DNA from: Ramlibacter henchirensis
GTDB taxonomy: Bacteria > Pseudomonadota > Gammaproteobacteria > Burkholderiales > Burkholderiaceae_C
DNA: 64,000 nt
Direction: 5' to 3'
Assembly: GCF_004682015.1 (NCBI RefSeq)
Contig: NZ_SMLM01000001.1
Span: 2,170,001-2,234,000 of the forward strand
Shown here one piece after another: positions 10,125 through 19,442 of this stretch. The notes below the pieces were generated by a model. The model searched no databases. It had not been told where the DNA came from and saw only the letters and a list, made by a program, of their open reading frames with translations. The first letter of the stretch is position 1. Every line of letters starts with the position of its first letter. The position numbers were made by a program, and so were the translations under genes.

Positions 10125-12278
10125 TCACAGTTGCGAAACGACGGACAGGACTTCCTCCACTCCCAGGACCTCGGACAGCACCACCGGCGGGCTGCCTTTC
10201 TTGTAGAACACGTAGACGGGCACGCCGCTGCGGCCGAGCGACGAGAGCGCCGCGGTGATGGCCGGGTCGCGCCGCGTCCAGTCGGCGCGCAGCAGGGCGA
10301 CGTTGTGGCGCTTGAGGCCGTCGATCACCTGCCGGTCGGCCAGCGTGGTCTTCTTGTTGTACTGGCAGGTGACGCACCAGGCGGCGGTGAAGTCGACGAA
10401 CACCGGCTGGCCCGCGGCGACGTACTGCTCGACCTTGGCCTGCGACCAGGGCTGCCAGCCGGTGTCGGCACGCGCCGCCTGCTGCGAGGGAGCCGGCGGT
10501 TGCACCAGTTCCGGCACCGCGGCCCAGGCCAGCGCCGCGAGGCCGAGCGCCGCGATGCCCGACAGCGCCACGCGTGCACGTCCGCGCAGCGTGAGCGTCC
10601 ACACCAGCAGGCTCATGGCCACGAGCAGCGCGAGCAGCGCGCCCGCGCCATCGATGCCGCTCTGCTGGCCCAGCACCCACACCAGCCACGCGACCGTGGC
10701 GAACATCGGGAACGCCATCAGCTTGCGGAACACGTCCATCCACGCGCCGGGCCGTGGCAGCCAGCGCGCAGCGGCGGGCACGAGGCTCGCGGCCAGGTAG
10801 GGCAGGGCCATGCCCAGGCCCAGGCATGCGAACACAGCGAGCGCCTGCACCGCAGGCAGCGTCACCGCCAGCCCGAGCGACGCGCCCATGAAGGGAGCGG
10901 TGCAGGGCGACGCAATGGCGACGGCGAGCACGCCGGAGAGGAACGCATTGCTGATCGGATGCTTCATCTCCATCGAAGCCACCGACGAAGGCAGCAGCGC
11001 GCCGAACCCGAACACGCCGGACAGGTTGAGCGCGATCAGCGTGAAGAGCGCCGCCAGGGCGGCGATCACCAGCGGCGACTGCAGCTGGAATCCCCAGCCG
11101 AGCTGTTCGCCCGCTGCGCGCAGCGCCAGCATCACCCCGCCCAGCGCCAGGAACGACAGCACCACGCCGGCGGTGTACGCCAGGCCGCTCACGCGCCGCG
11201 CGCGCATGTCGCCCGAATGCGAGGCGAAGCCCACCATCTTGATCGCGAGCACCGGAAACACGCAGGGCATCAGGTTGAGGATCAGGCCGCCGAGCAGCGC
11301 GCCCGCCAACGCCGCAAGCAGGCCGATGCCGGGCTTGGCCGGTGCGGCGGTGTTCGCGGCGTTGTTGCGCAGTGCTTGTTCCAAGGCCGGCGACACCGTG
11401 GCGGGCGCGGCCGCCTTCGGCCAGGTGCCCGCCACCTTGAGTTCGGCGCGCCAGCCTTCGCGGCCAGCGGCCACCACGACAGGCATGACGTCGGGGCTCG
11501 CGCTGCGCTGCGCCGACAGCGGCACCCGCGCGGTCCACACCGCGCCCTTCCACTCCTGCGTCCAGGCGCCGGCGGTCTCGATCACCTCCGGCGTCTCGGG
11601 GAAGAACTCCAGCTTCTTGCCGCGCGCCGAGACGGGCAGGCCCTGCACGCGGATGTCCAGCGCGCCATCCGCGACCTGGGCCGTGCTGTTCGGGATGTAT
11701 TCCCCCCGCGTCGTGATCACCGGCCGCGGCTGCGCCGCGAACGCCGCCTCGAACGCCTGCGCATGGCCGGCGGTGCTGCCGCGGATCGGCAGCTTGATCG
11801 CGAACTCGCCTTCCTCCGGGATGCACTCCTTGCGGCAGACCAGCCAGCTGGCCTTCAGCCGGACGTCGATCTCCTGCGCAAGAGGAGAAGGCTTGAAGTC
11901 CGGCGCGACCTCCAGCGGCACCGGCAGCAGCACCGTGCCTTCGTAGCCGTAGTTGGCCAGCGTGCCGATCGGGATCTTGACCGGCACCGGCCACTGGATC
12001 TCACCCGCCAGCAGGCCGGCCGGCAGCTTCCACTCCAGCTGCGTGGGCAGGCCCGAGTCGCCGGGGTTCTTCCAGTACGTGTGCCACTCGGGCTGGTGCG
12101 CGATCTGCAGTCCCAGCCAGACCGGCTTGCCGGGCGCGACTCCCTCCGGCGCGTGCGCCAGCAACTCGGCGCGCACCCGCTCGGTGGTGACCACCGGCTT
12201 GGCGAGCCCCTGCGCCTGCGCCGCTGCGCCCAGCGCCAGCAGCAGCATGGAGAACAGGAGGCGCAGGAAGACGGTCAT
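10125..12278 (-). CDS. dsbD: Thiol:disulfide interchange protein DsbD
   Basis: A 717-residue inner-membrane protein that moves electrons from cytoplasmic thioredoxin to periplasmic acceptors. Visible are a signal peptide, an N-terminal DsbC-like domain with a Cys pair in SWLVCRKECIPE, then about eight membrane helices whose paired cysteines sit in LMPCVFPVL and ASPCTAPF, and a C-terminal thioredoxin domain with AAWCVTCQYN. All three redox pairs are intact. Downstream is the redoxin that is its likely client; upstream by 40 bp is the tRNA-editing gene. Confidence 0.95.
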   Translation of the reverse strand: MTVFLRLLFSMLLLALGAAAQAQGLAKPVVTTERVRAELLAHAPEGVAPGKPVWLGLQIAHQPEWHTYWKNPGDSGLPTQLEWKLPAGLLAGEIQWPVPVKIPIGTLANYGYEGTVLLPVPLEVAPDFKPSPLAQEIDVRLKASWLVCRKECIPEEGEFAIKLPIRGSTAGHAQAFEAAFAAQPRPVITTRGEYIPNSTAQVADGALDIRVQGLPVSARGKKLEFFPETPEVIETAGAWTQEWKGAVWTARVPLSAQRSASPDVMPVVVAAGREGWRAELKVAGTWPKAAAPATVSPALEQALRNNAANTAAPAKPGIGLLAALAGALLGGLILNLMPCVFPVLAIKMVGFASHSGDMRARRVSGLAYTAGVVLSFLALGGVMLALRAAGEQLGWGFQLQSPLVIAALAALFTLIALNLSGVFGFGALLPSSVASMEMKHPISNAFLSGVLAVAIASPCTAPFMGASLGLAVTLPAVQALAVFACLGLGMALPYLAASLVPAAARWLPRPGAWMDVFRKLMAFPMFATVAWLVWVLGQQSGIDGAGALLALLVAMSLLVWTLTLRGRARVALSGIAALGLAALAWAAVPELVQPPAPSQQAARADTGWQPWSQAKVEQYVAAGQPVFVDFTAAWCVTCQYNKKTTLADRQVIDGLKRHNVALLRADWTRRDPAITAALSSLGRSGVPVYVFYKKGSPPVVLSEVLGVEEVLSVVSQL

Positions 12279-12317
12279 GGTGGTGTCGGAGCGCGGCGCT
12301 GCGCGGGAAGTTCCGGT

Positions 12318-13064
12318 TCAGGTTGCGGCGAAGCCGAGCACCACGCGGCGCGTCGTGGCCGATTTCTTCTCGATCTTGGTGACGACCACAGGGCCGATCT
12401 CGGAGGTGTTGGCCACGTGGGTCCCGCCGCAGGGCTGGTAATCGATCAGCTCGCCGCCGCCCACGCGGATGGTGCGGATGCGGCCCGTGCCGCGCGGCGG
12501 CTGCACCGACATGCTCTTGACCAGCGCCGGGTTGGAGTCGAGCTCCTCGTCCGTGATCGAGCCCACCGCCACCGGATGCGCCGCGGCCACCAGGCGTGCG
12601 ATGCCTTCGGTGAGCTGCTCCTTCTCGAGCGCATCCGTCATGTTGAAGTCCAGGCGAGCGTAGTCCGGCGTGATCGAGCAGCCATTGACGAGCTGCGGCA
12701 CCAAGTGGCACAGCAGGTGCGTCGTGGTGTGGAAACGCATCAGGCGATGGCGGCGGTCCCAGTCGATGCGCGCCGTGACGCGCTGGCCCGCACGCAGGCC
12801 GGCCAGCAATTCCTCCTGGCCCGCAGCCGGCACGTGCCAGATGCCCGCCGTGGGCTGGCCCTGGTCGTCCTTGGCCTTGCGCGTGTCCGCGATCGCGAGC
12901 ATGCGGCCGTCATCCAGCAGCAGCACGCCGCTGTCGCCCGCCTGGCCGCCACCGAGCGGATAGAACACCGTGCGATCGAGCACCAGGCCGTGAGCGGAGA
13001 CGGACTGCACCGTGGCCTCGCACTCGCGCAGGTAGCCGTCGGAACGGAAGAGTTCGTCGGTCAT
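12318..13064 (-). CDS. Alanyl-tRNA editing protein (AlaX-like)
   Basis: A 248-residue stand-alone homologue of the alanyl-tRNA synthetase editing domain, expected to hydrolyse Ser-tRNA(Ala) or Gly-tRNA(Ala). The zinc-binding pattern is present: [10 protein letters not shown] (HxxxH) in the middle and CGGTHVANT near the C terminus. The segment [14 protein letters not shown] is typical of the family's N-terminal beta barrel. It is first in a minus-strand unit with dsbD and the redoxin, and only 46 bp separate it from the divergent lipoprotein gene. The grouping with a disulfide system may be accidental. Confidence 0.92.
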   Translation of the reverse strand: MTDELFRSDGYLRECEATVQSVSAHGLVLDRTVFYPLGGGQAGDSGVLLLDDGRMLAIADTRKAKDDQGQPTAGIWHVPAAGQEELLAGLRAGQRVTARIDWDRRHRLMRFHTTTHLLCHLVPQLVNGCSITPDYARLDFNMTDALEKEQLTEGIARLVAAAHPVAVGSITDEELDSNPALVKSMSVQPPRGTGRIRTIRVGGGELIDYQPCGGTHVANTSEIGPVVVTKIEKKSATTRRVVLGFAAT

Positions 13065-13110
13065 GACCCGGATTGTCGCGGTTTGGGCTATCAGCTTGCA
13101 GCAAGGGGAC

Positions 13111-14454
13111 ATGAACACCAAACTGGGCGGCATGAAACGCCTGACCCTTCCGCTCCTGGCGGCCGCGCTGCTGGCGGCCTGCAGCGACATGGCCCAGCTG
13201 CCCGACAGCAGCACCGTGGGCCCTTCGCCGCAGCTGCCCACGCCGCGCACCAGCGTGATCCCCACGGTGAACATCGCGCCCGCCCAGGGCTGGCCCACGG
13301 GCCGGCAGCCGCAGGCGGCCGCGGGCTTCCGGGTGACGCCTCTGGCCACGGGCCTTTCGCATCCGCGCTGGCTGCACGTGCTGCCCAATGGCGACGTGCT
13401 GGTGGCGGAGTCGAACAAGCCGCAGCCGCCGGAGGACGCGCAGGAGCAGGGCGGCGTCAAGGCCTGGCTGCAGAAGATCATCATGAAGCAGGTGATGAAG
13501 CGCGCGGGCGCCGGCGTGCCCAGCGCGGATCGCATCACCTTGCTGCGAGATGCGGATGGCGACGGCGTCGCCGAAATGAAGACGGTGCTGCTCGAGGGGC
13601 TGCATTCGCCATTCGGCATGGCGCTGGTGGGCAACCAGCTGTATGTCGCGAACGCCGACGCGGTCGTGCGCTTCCCCTTCTCCGCGGGACAGACCCGCAT
13701 CACCGTCCCCGGTGTGAAGGTCACCGACCTGCCGTCCGGCCGCAACCACCACTGGACCAAGAACATCCTGCCCGCGCGCGATGGCCGCCGCCTCTATGCG
13801 ACCGTGGGCTCCAACAGCAACGTCGCCGAGCACGGCATGGAGATCGAGGAAGGGCGCGCAGCGATCTGGGAGGTGGATCTGCCGACCGGCAACAAGCGTC
13901 TCTTCGCGAGCGGCCTGCGCAATCCGAATGGCCTCGCGTGGGAACCGGCCACGGGCGTGCTCTGGACCGTGGTGAACGAGCGCGACGAGCTCGGCAGCGA
14001 CCTGGTCCCGGATTACCTGACCTCGGTGCGCGACGGCGGTTTCTACGGCTGGCCCTGGAGCTACTGGGGCGACAAGGTCGACAAGCGCGTGGAGCCGCCG
14101 CGGCCCGACCTAGTCGCGCGCTCGATCCGGCCCGACTACGCCCTGGGCAACCATGTGGCGCCGCTCGGGCTCGCGTTCTCCGACGCGCGCATGCCGGCGG
14201 CTTTCGCCAACGGCGCGTTCATCGGGCTGCATGGCTCGTGGAACCGCCGGCCGCTGTCGGGCTACAAGGTCGTGTTCGTGCCGTTCGCGAACGGCCGGCC
14301 GTCGGGCGAGCCCGTCGATGTGCTCACCGGATTCGTGAGCCCGGACGGGAACGCGTGGGGACGGCCGGTCGGTGTCGAGCTGGATGCGAAGGGGGCGCTG
14401 CTGGTGGCCGACGACGTCGGCAATGCGGTGTGGCGCGTCGCGCCCATCCGCTGA
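13111..14454 (+). CDS. Sorbosone-dehydrogenase-type beta-propeller lipoprotein
   Basis: A 447-residue exported protein of the soluble PQQ glucose/sorbosone dehydrogenase superfamily. The lipobox is [12 protein letters not shown]. Propeller motifs include [22 protein letters not shown] and [10 protein letters not shown]. The ATG at 13111 follows AAGGGGAC; an ATG at 13132 would leave just the lipoprotein signal and is an equal alternative. Members may oxidise sugars with PQQ, but many have no proven activity, and I cannot tell which applies. It is followed after 103 bp by the amidase, also a predicted lipoprotein. Confidence 0.85.
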   Translation: MNTKLGGMKRLTLPLLAAALLAACSDMAQLPDSSTVGPSPQLPTPRTSVIPTVNIAPAQGWPTGRQPQAAAGFRVTPLATGLSHPRWLHVLPNGDVLVAESNKPQPPEDAQEQGGVKAWLQKIIMKQVMKRAGAGVPSADRITLLRDADGDGVAEMKTVLLEGLHSPFGMALVGNQLYVANADAVVRFPFSAGQTRITVPGVKVTDLPSGRNHHWTKNILPARDGRRLYATVGSNSNVAEHGMEIEEGRAAIWEVDLPTGNKRLFASGLRNPNGLAWEPATGVLWTVVNERDELGSDLVPDYLTSVRDGGFYGWPWSYWGDKVDKRVEPPRPDLVARSIRPDYALGNHVAPLGLAFSDARMPAAFANGAFIGLHGSWNRRPLSGYKVVFVPFANGRPSGEPVDVLTGFVSPDGNAWGRPVGVELDAKGALLVADDVGNAVWRVAPIR

Positions 14455-14557
14455 CGCGAACGCATCCGTGAACGCGCCTGTCAGCGTTTTCGCCGAGAGA
14501 CGCCGAGCCGCGCGGCGGACGAAGATGAACGCCGGTCCGCCACCAGGAGAAGAACCG

Positions 14558-16084
14558 ATGAGCCACTTCCGCCGCTTCGCCCGCTGCGCGTTGCCCGCCG
14601 CACTGGTGCTGGCCGGTTGCGCCGGTCCGCAGTCCGCGCGACAGGTTGCGCCCGACATCGACGCCCTCACCGCGACCGACGCCGCCGCGCGCCTGTGCGC
14701 GGGGCAGTTCACCAGCGAATCGCTGGTTCGCGCTTACCTGGCGCGCGCGCAGGCGCGTCCGCAGCTCAATGCGTTCGTCACGCTCGATGCGAACGGCGCG
14801 ATCGCCGCGGCACGCGCGGCGGATCAGCGGCGTGCCGCGGGCGGCCCTTGCCTGCCGCTGCAGGGCGTGCCCATCGTCGTCAAGGACAACATCCATGCCG
14901 CAGGCCTGCCCTCGACCGCGGGCACGCCGGCGCTGCGCAACTTCGTCCCGGCCGCGGATGCGCCCGTGCTCGCCCGCCTGCGCGAAGCGGGCGCGATCGT
15001 GCTGGGCAAGACGAACATGCACGAGCTGGCCTTCGGCATCAGCGGATTCAACCCCGCCTACAGCGCGCCCGGCACGCCGCCCGGTGTGCGCAACGCTTAC
15101 GACCCGTCACGGGCCGCGGGCGGTTCCTCGTCGGGCACCGGCGCGGCGCTCGGCGCGCGCATGGCGCCGGCCGGCCTGGGCACGGACACCGGCGGCTCGG
15201 TGCGCATCCCCTGCGCGTTCAACGGCTGCGCGTCGCTGCGGCCGACGGTGGGCCGCTATCCGCAAACCGGCATGGCGCCGATCTCGCACACGCGCGACAC
15301 CGCGGGGCCGATGGCGCTCTCGATGCGCGACGTGGAGCTGATGGACCGCGTGATCGCCGGCGGCACGCCGGCCGCGCCCGTGCCGCTGAACACCGTTCGA
15401 CTGGGCATCGTCCGCTCCATGCTCGCCAACCTCGATGCCGACACGCGCGCGGCCTGGGAAGCGACGACGGCGAAGCTGCGCGGCGCCGGCGTGACGCTGG
15501 TGGAAGTGCCGATGCCGCAGCTGGAGCAGCTCAGCGGCGCCGTCGGTTTTCCGCTCGCGCTGTACGAGGCGCATGACGACCTGGTCGGCTACCTCGCGCG
15601 CTGGAACACGGGCTTGACCATCCAGCAACTCGCGGCCGGCATCGTGAGCCCGGACGTCAAGGGCACCTTTGACGGCCTGGTGCTGCCGCGCAAGCTGCCG
15701 AATCCCGCGGGTGGTGTGGTGGACGCGGCCGGTCCGTACAAGGCGGCGATGGAAACGCACCGGCCGGCACTCGCGCGCCTCTACGCCGAGACGTTCGCGG
15801 CGCAGCGGCTCGATGCACTGGTGTTCCCCACCACGCCACGCGTCGCGATGCCCGCGACTCCGGAGGCGAGCAGCCTGGAGAACTTCCTGCTCATGATCCA
15901 GAACACGGACCCCGGCAGCAACGCGGGCGTGCCGGGCATCCAGCTGCCGATGGCGATGGGCGCGACGAGCCGCTTGCCGGTGGGGCTGGAGCTCGATGGG
16001 CCGGTGAACAGCGACCGCCGGCTGGTGGCGATCGGGATGGCGATCGAGCAGCTGCTCGGACGGGTGCCGCCGCCGGCGCGCTGA
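14558..16084 (+). CDS. Amidase-signature family hydrolase (predicted lipoprotein)
   Basis: A 508-residue amidase. The Ser-cisSer-Lys triad is visible: Lys in PIVVKDNIH, the Ser-rich loop RAAGGSSSGTGAAL, and the nucleophile Ser in DTGGSVRIP. The N terminus has a signal peptide ending in VLAGCAG, so it is probably a membrane-anchored periplasmic enzyme. The start at 14558 follows AGGAGAAG; an ATG at 14525 is also in frame. The substrate is unknown. The GatA-specific partners GatB/GatC are absent, so this is not a tRNA amidotransferase. Confidence 0.9.
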   Translation: MSHFRRFARCALPAALVLAGCAGPQSARQVAPDIDALTATDAAARLCAGQFTSESLVRAYLARAQARPQLNAFVTLDANGAIAAARAADQRRAAGGPCLPLQGVPIVVKDNIHAAGLPSTAGTPALRNFVPAADAPVLARLREAGAIVLGKTNMHELAFGISGFNPAYSAPGTPPGVRNAYDPSRAAGGSSSGTGAALGARMAPAGLGTDTGGSVRIPCAFNGCASLRPTVGRYPQTGMAPISHTRDTAGPMALSMRDVELMDRVIAGGTPAAPVPLNTVRLGIVRSMLANLDADTRAAWEATTAKLRGAGVTLVEVPMPQLEQLSGAVGFPLALYEAHDDLVGYLARWNTGLTIQQLAAGIVSPDVKGTFDGLVLPRKLPNPAGGVVDAAGPYKAAMETHRPALARLYAETFAAQRLDALVFPTTPRVAMPATPEASSLENFLLMIQNTDPGSNAGVPGIQLPMAMGATSRLPVGLELDGPVNSDRRLVAIGMAIEQLLGRVPPPAR

Positions 16085-16100
16085 TCGGTCCAGGGTTCTG

Positions 16101-16138
16101 CTCCCTCTCCCTCTGGGAGAGGGCTGGGGTGAGGGCAC
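16101..16138. repeat. Dispersed CCCTCACCCCAACCC palindromic repeat, copy 2 (inverted)
   Basis: Arms CCCTCTCCC (16103-16111) and GGGAGAGGG (16115-16123), then CTGGGGTGAGGG; the near reverse complement of the copy at 3384. It begins 16 bp after the amidase stop and may serve as its terminator. Confidence 0.75.
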
Positions 16139-16192
16139 ACGCCCTGCTTGATGTGCATGCTGCTCATTCGCTGGACTTGAGCACCGCGCCCT

Positions 16193-16462
16193 CGCGGCAG
16201 GCGGTGCCTGGCCCGGGCTCATGCTGTGCCGGTCCGCGTGCTCGCTTGCAGCTCGCACGTGGACGCGCGGAGCTTTCCGCGGCCCGGCCTCCCGCGGTCG
16301 AACTCACAGAGAGAGCGCCTGCGGCGCTCTCTCTGTTCGGACACCGCCCGCGAGTCAGAGGTTCAAACGGACTTCGCCCTCGCATCGCGAGGGCTCGCGT
16401 CGGCCGGGCCGCTGCAGCCCCGCTCGTCCCAAAATCGCCCGGGCCAGGCACCGCCTGCCGCG
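16193..16462. repeat. Compound inverted repeat with 26-bp perfect arms
   Basis: Arms 16193-16218 and 16437-16462 are perfect reverse complements (core GGCGGTGCCTGGCCCGGG). Inside are two further perfect hairpins: 16306-16336 (14-bp stem ACAGAGAGAGCGCC, loop TGC) and 16376-16394 (8-bp stem GCCCTCGC, loop ATC). The 270-bp whole could fold as a branched cruciform or RNA. No open frame inside is convincing. Confidence 0.8.
16306..16336. terminator. Strong hairpin inside compound repeat, possible terminator
   Basis: A perfect 14-bp stem with a 3-base loop and no long T tract on either side. It lies between convergent genes, so a terminator role is possible, but the missing U run makes this uncertain. 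Confidence 0.4.
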
Positions 16463-16513
16463 TGGGAACAGTGTGCGGGTGCTAAGAGGGAGAAAGACGG
16501 CGCGTCCCTCTTG

Positions 16514-16553
16514 CTCCCTCCCCTTCCGGGGGAGGGTTGGGGTGGGGGCACGC
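16514..16553. repeat. Dispersed repeat, variant copy 3
   Basis: CCCTCCCC (16516-16523) pairs with GGGGAGGG (16529-16536), followed by TTGGGGTGGGGGCAC. It matches copy 2 in order and orientation with a changed stem. Confidence 0.65.
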
Positions 16554-16618
16554 CGGACGCTCGGTCGAGAGCTGCTGCCGGTCGGGGTCTCGCCTGCCGC
16601 CGCCCCGCACAGCCCGAC

Positions 16619-18634
16619 TCAAACCGTCTTCTCCCTGATCGGTGCCCCCTCCAGCTGCGGCGCCGGCGGCAATCCCGTCGCCTGGAGGATCTCCTCCTCC
16701 GACAACGTCTCCTTGTTCAACAACGCCGAGACCAGCCCGTCGAGCGCCCGCCGATGCTCGCGCAGCAAGCGCTTGGCCTCTTCATGGCACCCATGGATGA
16801 TCCGCTGCACCTCCGCATCGATCAACGCCGCGGTCTGCTCGCTGAACGGCTTCTCGCCACCGAAGCCGCCCGGCGCGCCGAGGAAATGGTTCTCGCGCGG
16901 CGCGAGCTGCACCATGCCGACCGCCTCGCTCATGCCCCAGCGCGTGACCATGTTGCGCGCGAGCTGGGTGGCCTGTTCGATGTCGTTCTCCGCGCCGGTG
17001 GTCTTGGTGCCGTACACCACCTCCTCGGCGGCACGGCCGCCGAGCATGCCGATGATGCGTGCGCGCAGGTACGCTTCGGGGTAGTTGTAGCGATCGGTCT
17101 GCGGCCGCTGGTAGGTCACGCCCAACGCCTGTCCGCGCGGCACGATGCTCACGCGGTGCACCGGGTCCGCGCCCGGCACCACGAGCCCCAGGATCGCGTG
17201 GCCGCCCTCGTGATACGCAATGCGCTCGCGGTCCTGCAATGTGAGCAGCAGCGGCCGCTCGGGGCCGAGCACGATCTTCTCCAGCGCATCGAGGAAGTCC
17301 TTGTGCGTCACCGCGGCCTCGCTGCGGCGCGCGGCCAGCAGCGCGGCCTCGTTCACCAGGTTCTTCAGGTCGGCGCCTGAAAAGCCGGGCGTCGCCTGCG
17401 CCAGTTCCTCCAGCCGCACGTCGGCCGCGAGCGGCGTCTTGCGCACGTGCACCTTGAGGATCGCCTCGCGCCCCGCCTTGTCGGGCAGGTTCACCACCAC
17501 GCGCCGGTCGAAGCGGCCGGGCCGCAGCAGCGCGCGATCGAGCACGTCGGGCGTGTTGGTCGCCGCGAGCACGATGATCCCCTCGCGCCCGGTGAAGCCG
17601 TCCATCTCGGTGAGGATCTGCTGCAGCGTCTGCTCCTGCTCGCTGTGGCCGCCGCCGACCATCACGCCGCCGCGCGCGCGGCCGATGGCGTCGATCTCGT
17701 CGATGAAGATGATGGCCGGCGCACTCTCTCGCGCCTGCTTGAACAGGTCGCGCACGCGCGCGGCGCCCACGCCCACGATCATCTCGACGAACTCCGCCGC
17801 GCTCATCGAGAAGAACGGCACGCCCGCTTCGCCCGCAACCGCCTTGGCCAGCAGCGTCTTGCCGGTGCCGGGCGCGCCGATCAGCAGCACGCCCTTGGGC
17901 GCGGTGCCGCCCAGGCGCGTGTACTTGTCCGGGGCCTTGAGGAAATCGACGATCTCCACCAGCTCGGCCTCGGCCTCGTCGATGCCGGCCACGTCGTTGA
18001 ACGTCACGCGCAGCGACGGGTCGGTGGCGTCGTAGCGCTTGGCCTTGCTGCGGCCGATGCCGAACACGCCGCCGCCCCCCATGCCGCCTCCCTGCGCCGC
18101 GCGGCGGTACATCCAGACATAGAAGCCGATGATCAGCAGCGCCGGGCCGAAGTACAGCAGCGTGGTCCACAGGCCGCCCTGCTGGATCGGCACCGCGCTG
18201 ATCTCGACCTTGTTGTTGATCAGGAAGTCCTCGAGGTCGCGGTCGAAGAAGGCCGGCAGCTCGGTGTTGAAGTGGGAGGAGGTCTTCGGCGGCGGCAGCA
18301 GGCGGCGGTCCAGCGGCGTGGGCCGCGGCGGCTGGCCGGCCTGCTTGACCTCTTCCGGCGTCGGCCAGGTGACGGCATTGCGAAAGCGCCCCTCGATGGT
18401 GGTGCCGCGGCTGTAGAGCGCGATGACGTTGCCGGCGGCGACCTGCTGCCGGAACTCGGTGTACGGCACCGTCACGGGCTGCTCGCCCGGGAACAGGAAC
18501 CGCATCAACAGGTAGTTGATGAGGAAGATGAACGCGAACAGCGCCAGCGACTTGCGCGGCGGCATCCGGCTCAGCGGCGAGCCGCGGCCGGACAGCGGAG
18601 GCGGAGGACGAGCGGGCGTCTGCGAACCGTTCAT
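16619..18634 (-). CDS. ftsH: ATP-dependent zinc metalloprotease FtsH (paralogue)
   Basis: A 671-residue membrane-anchored AAA+ protease that degrades misfolded and regulatory membrane and cytosolic proteins. Order: Pro-rich N terminus, TM1 (~29-48), a periplasmic part of ~105 residues, TM2 (~155-176), Gly-rich linker, AAA domain with Walker A GAPGTGKT (253-260), Walker B IIFIDEID, the second region of homology around RPGRFDRR, and the zinc site HEGGH (475-479) with the third ligand in [10 protein letters not shown]. All catalytic residues are present. The proline-rich insert before TM2 and the absence of the usual rlmE(ftsJ)-ftsH pairing suggest a second, accessory copy rather than the main housekeeping FtsH; this is inference. 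Confidence 0.92.
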   Translation of the reverse strand: MNGSQTPARPPPPLSGRGSPLSRMPPRKSLALFAFIFLINYLLMRFLFPGEQPVTVPYTEFRQQVAAGNVIALYSRGTTIEGRFRNAVTWPTPEEVKQAGQPPRPTPLDRRLLPPPKTSSHFNTELPAFFDRDLEDFLINNKVEISAVPIQQGGLWTTLLYFGPALLIIGFYVWMYRRAAQGGGMGGGGVFGIGRSKAKRYDATDPSLRVTFNDVAGIDEAEAELVEIVDFLKAPDKYTRLGGTAPKGVLLIGAPGTGKTLLAKAVAGEAGVPFFSMSAAEFVEMIVGVGAARVRDLFKQARESAPAIIFIDEIDAIGRARGGVMVGGGHSEQEQTLQQILTEMDGFTGREGIIVLAATNTPDVLDRALLRPGRFDRRVVVNLPDKAGREAILKVHVRKTPLAADVRLEELAQATPGFSGADLKNLVNEAALLAARRSEAAVTHKDFLDALEKIVLGPERPLLLTLQDRERIAYHEGGHAILGLVVPGADPVHRVSIVPRGQALGVTYQRPQTDRYNYPEAYLRARIIGMLGGRAAEEVVYGTKTTGAENDIEQATQLARNMVTRWGMSEAVGMVQLAPRENHFLGAPGGFGGEKPFSEQTAALIDAEVQRIIHGCHEEAKRLLREHRRALDGLVSALLNKETLSEEEILQATGLPPAPQLEGAPIREKTV

Positions 18635-18730
18635 GAGCAGATCATGCGCAGTCGCGCCCCGGCTGAGCGTCAGCCGGGGGCGCGACTGCGCGCCGGGCAG
18701 CGCCGCCCGTCACGCGAGGCTTCGAGTGGC

Positions 18731-19213
18731 TCAGCGCTGGCCCTGCTGGCGGCGCCAGTTGGCGTAGGCGTCGTCCATGCGCTGGCGGCGATCGCCATCG
18801 TCCGACGCGCTCGCGGTGGTCGTGCCCGCCGAGCGCGCCGAACCCGCGGGGCCGGCGCCCATCGCCATGGTGCCGCCCGCATCGGGGCCCGGCGGACGCT
18901 GCGCCTGCGCAGAACCCGGCGCCGGCGGCAGCTTGCGTGCGATGGCCTCGCCGGTGTTGCGCACGGTATCTGCGCCCTTGCGCGCGACGTTGCCCGTCGC
19001 GGTGGCGGCCTTCTTGGCACCGCTCTTCGTGGCTTCGGCCGCGCGCTGGGCGCCGCGCTTGGTCTTGTCGACCACGCCCGGTTTTTCGTCCGCCTGGCGG
19101 GCGCTCGCGGAACGCTCGGTGCCGCTGCTGCGCTTGTCGTAGTCGCGGCTCTGGGCCATTGCGGTTCCGCCAAAGGCGACGGCGGTGGCGATCAGGATCG
19201 GTGAAAGTTTCAT
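18731..19213 (-). CDS. Exported, Ala/Lys-rich hypothetical protein
   Basis: A 160-residue protein I do not recognise. It has a clean signal peptide (ILIATAVAFGGTAMAQS), then a low-complexity basic middle with KSGAKKAATATGN repeats and an Ala/Gly/Ser-rich part, ending in DDAYANWRRQQGQR. It is likely periplasmic and intrinsically disordered. It lies 96 bp upstream of ftsH on the same strand; whether the two are linked is unknown. Confidence 0.65.
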   Translation of the reverse strand: MKLSPILIATAVAFGGTAMAQSRDYDKRSSGTERSASARQADEKPGVVDKTKRGAQRAAEATKSGAKKAATATGNVARKGADTVRNTGEAIARKLPPAPGSAQAQRPPGPDAGGTMAMGAGPAGSARSAGTTTASASDDGDRRQRMDDAYANWRRQQGQR

Positions 19214-19286
19214 GGCAGGTCCTCGCAGAAAGCAGTTCGGATGCTTTCATCAGACGCGCGATCCAACGCCCGGGCTGTCGGACCCT

Positions 19287-19442
19287 TCAGCAAGAGCGTG
19301 TCGGGCGTCTGCGCGTGCTGGGGGGCCCATCCGTGGCCGCGCCGCGTGGATCGGACCAGGCGATCGCGATCATCCCGGCCGACGCCGCCAGCCCCGCGGC
19401 CGACAGCGCGATCCAGAGTTCCATCAACAGGCGCAACGTCAC
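19287..19442 (-). CDS. Small predicted membrane protein overlapping the methyltransferase gene
   Basis: A 51-residue frame with a GTG start inside a GTGA overlap with the methyltransferase stop. It contains one hydrophobic helix (LWIALSAAGLAASAGMIAIA) and a basic C-terminal tail. No family is recognised. The four-base overlap and single clean transmembrane segment support it; its small size makes it uncertain. Confidence 0.45.
   Translation of the reverse strand: MTLRLLMELWIALSAAGLAASAGMIAIAWSDPRGAATDGPPSTRRRPTRSC

Larger units (their letters stand above)
16085..16618. other. Gene-free stretch packed with inverted repeats
   Basis: A 534-base gap between the convergent amidase and ftsH genes. 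It contains two dispersed CCCTCACCCC-type repeats at its ends and a compound palindrome (16193-16462) between them. Open frames across it have no coherent protein features. I see no RNA gene of a known family. Confidence 0.7.

Noticed and set aside
10131..14471. A very long open frame on the plus strand (1446 codons) over dsbD, the editing gene and the lipoprotein gene
   Set aside because: It is antisense to well-supported genes and its translation is low-complexity Arg/Ala/His-rich, an artefact of high GC.
16226..17380. Open frames over the compound palindrome and ftsH 3' end
   Set aside because: Arg-rich shadows of the repeat and of ftsH; no start or domain support.
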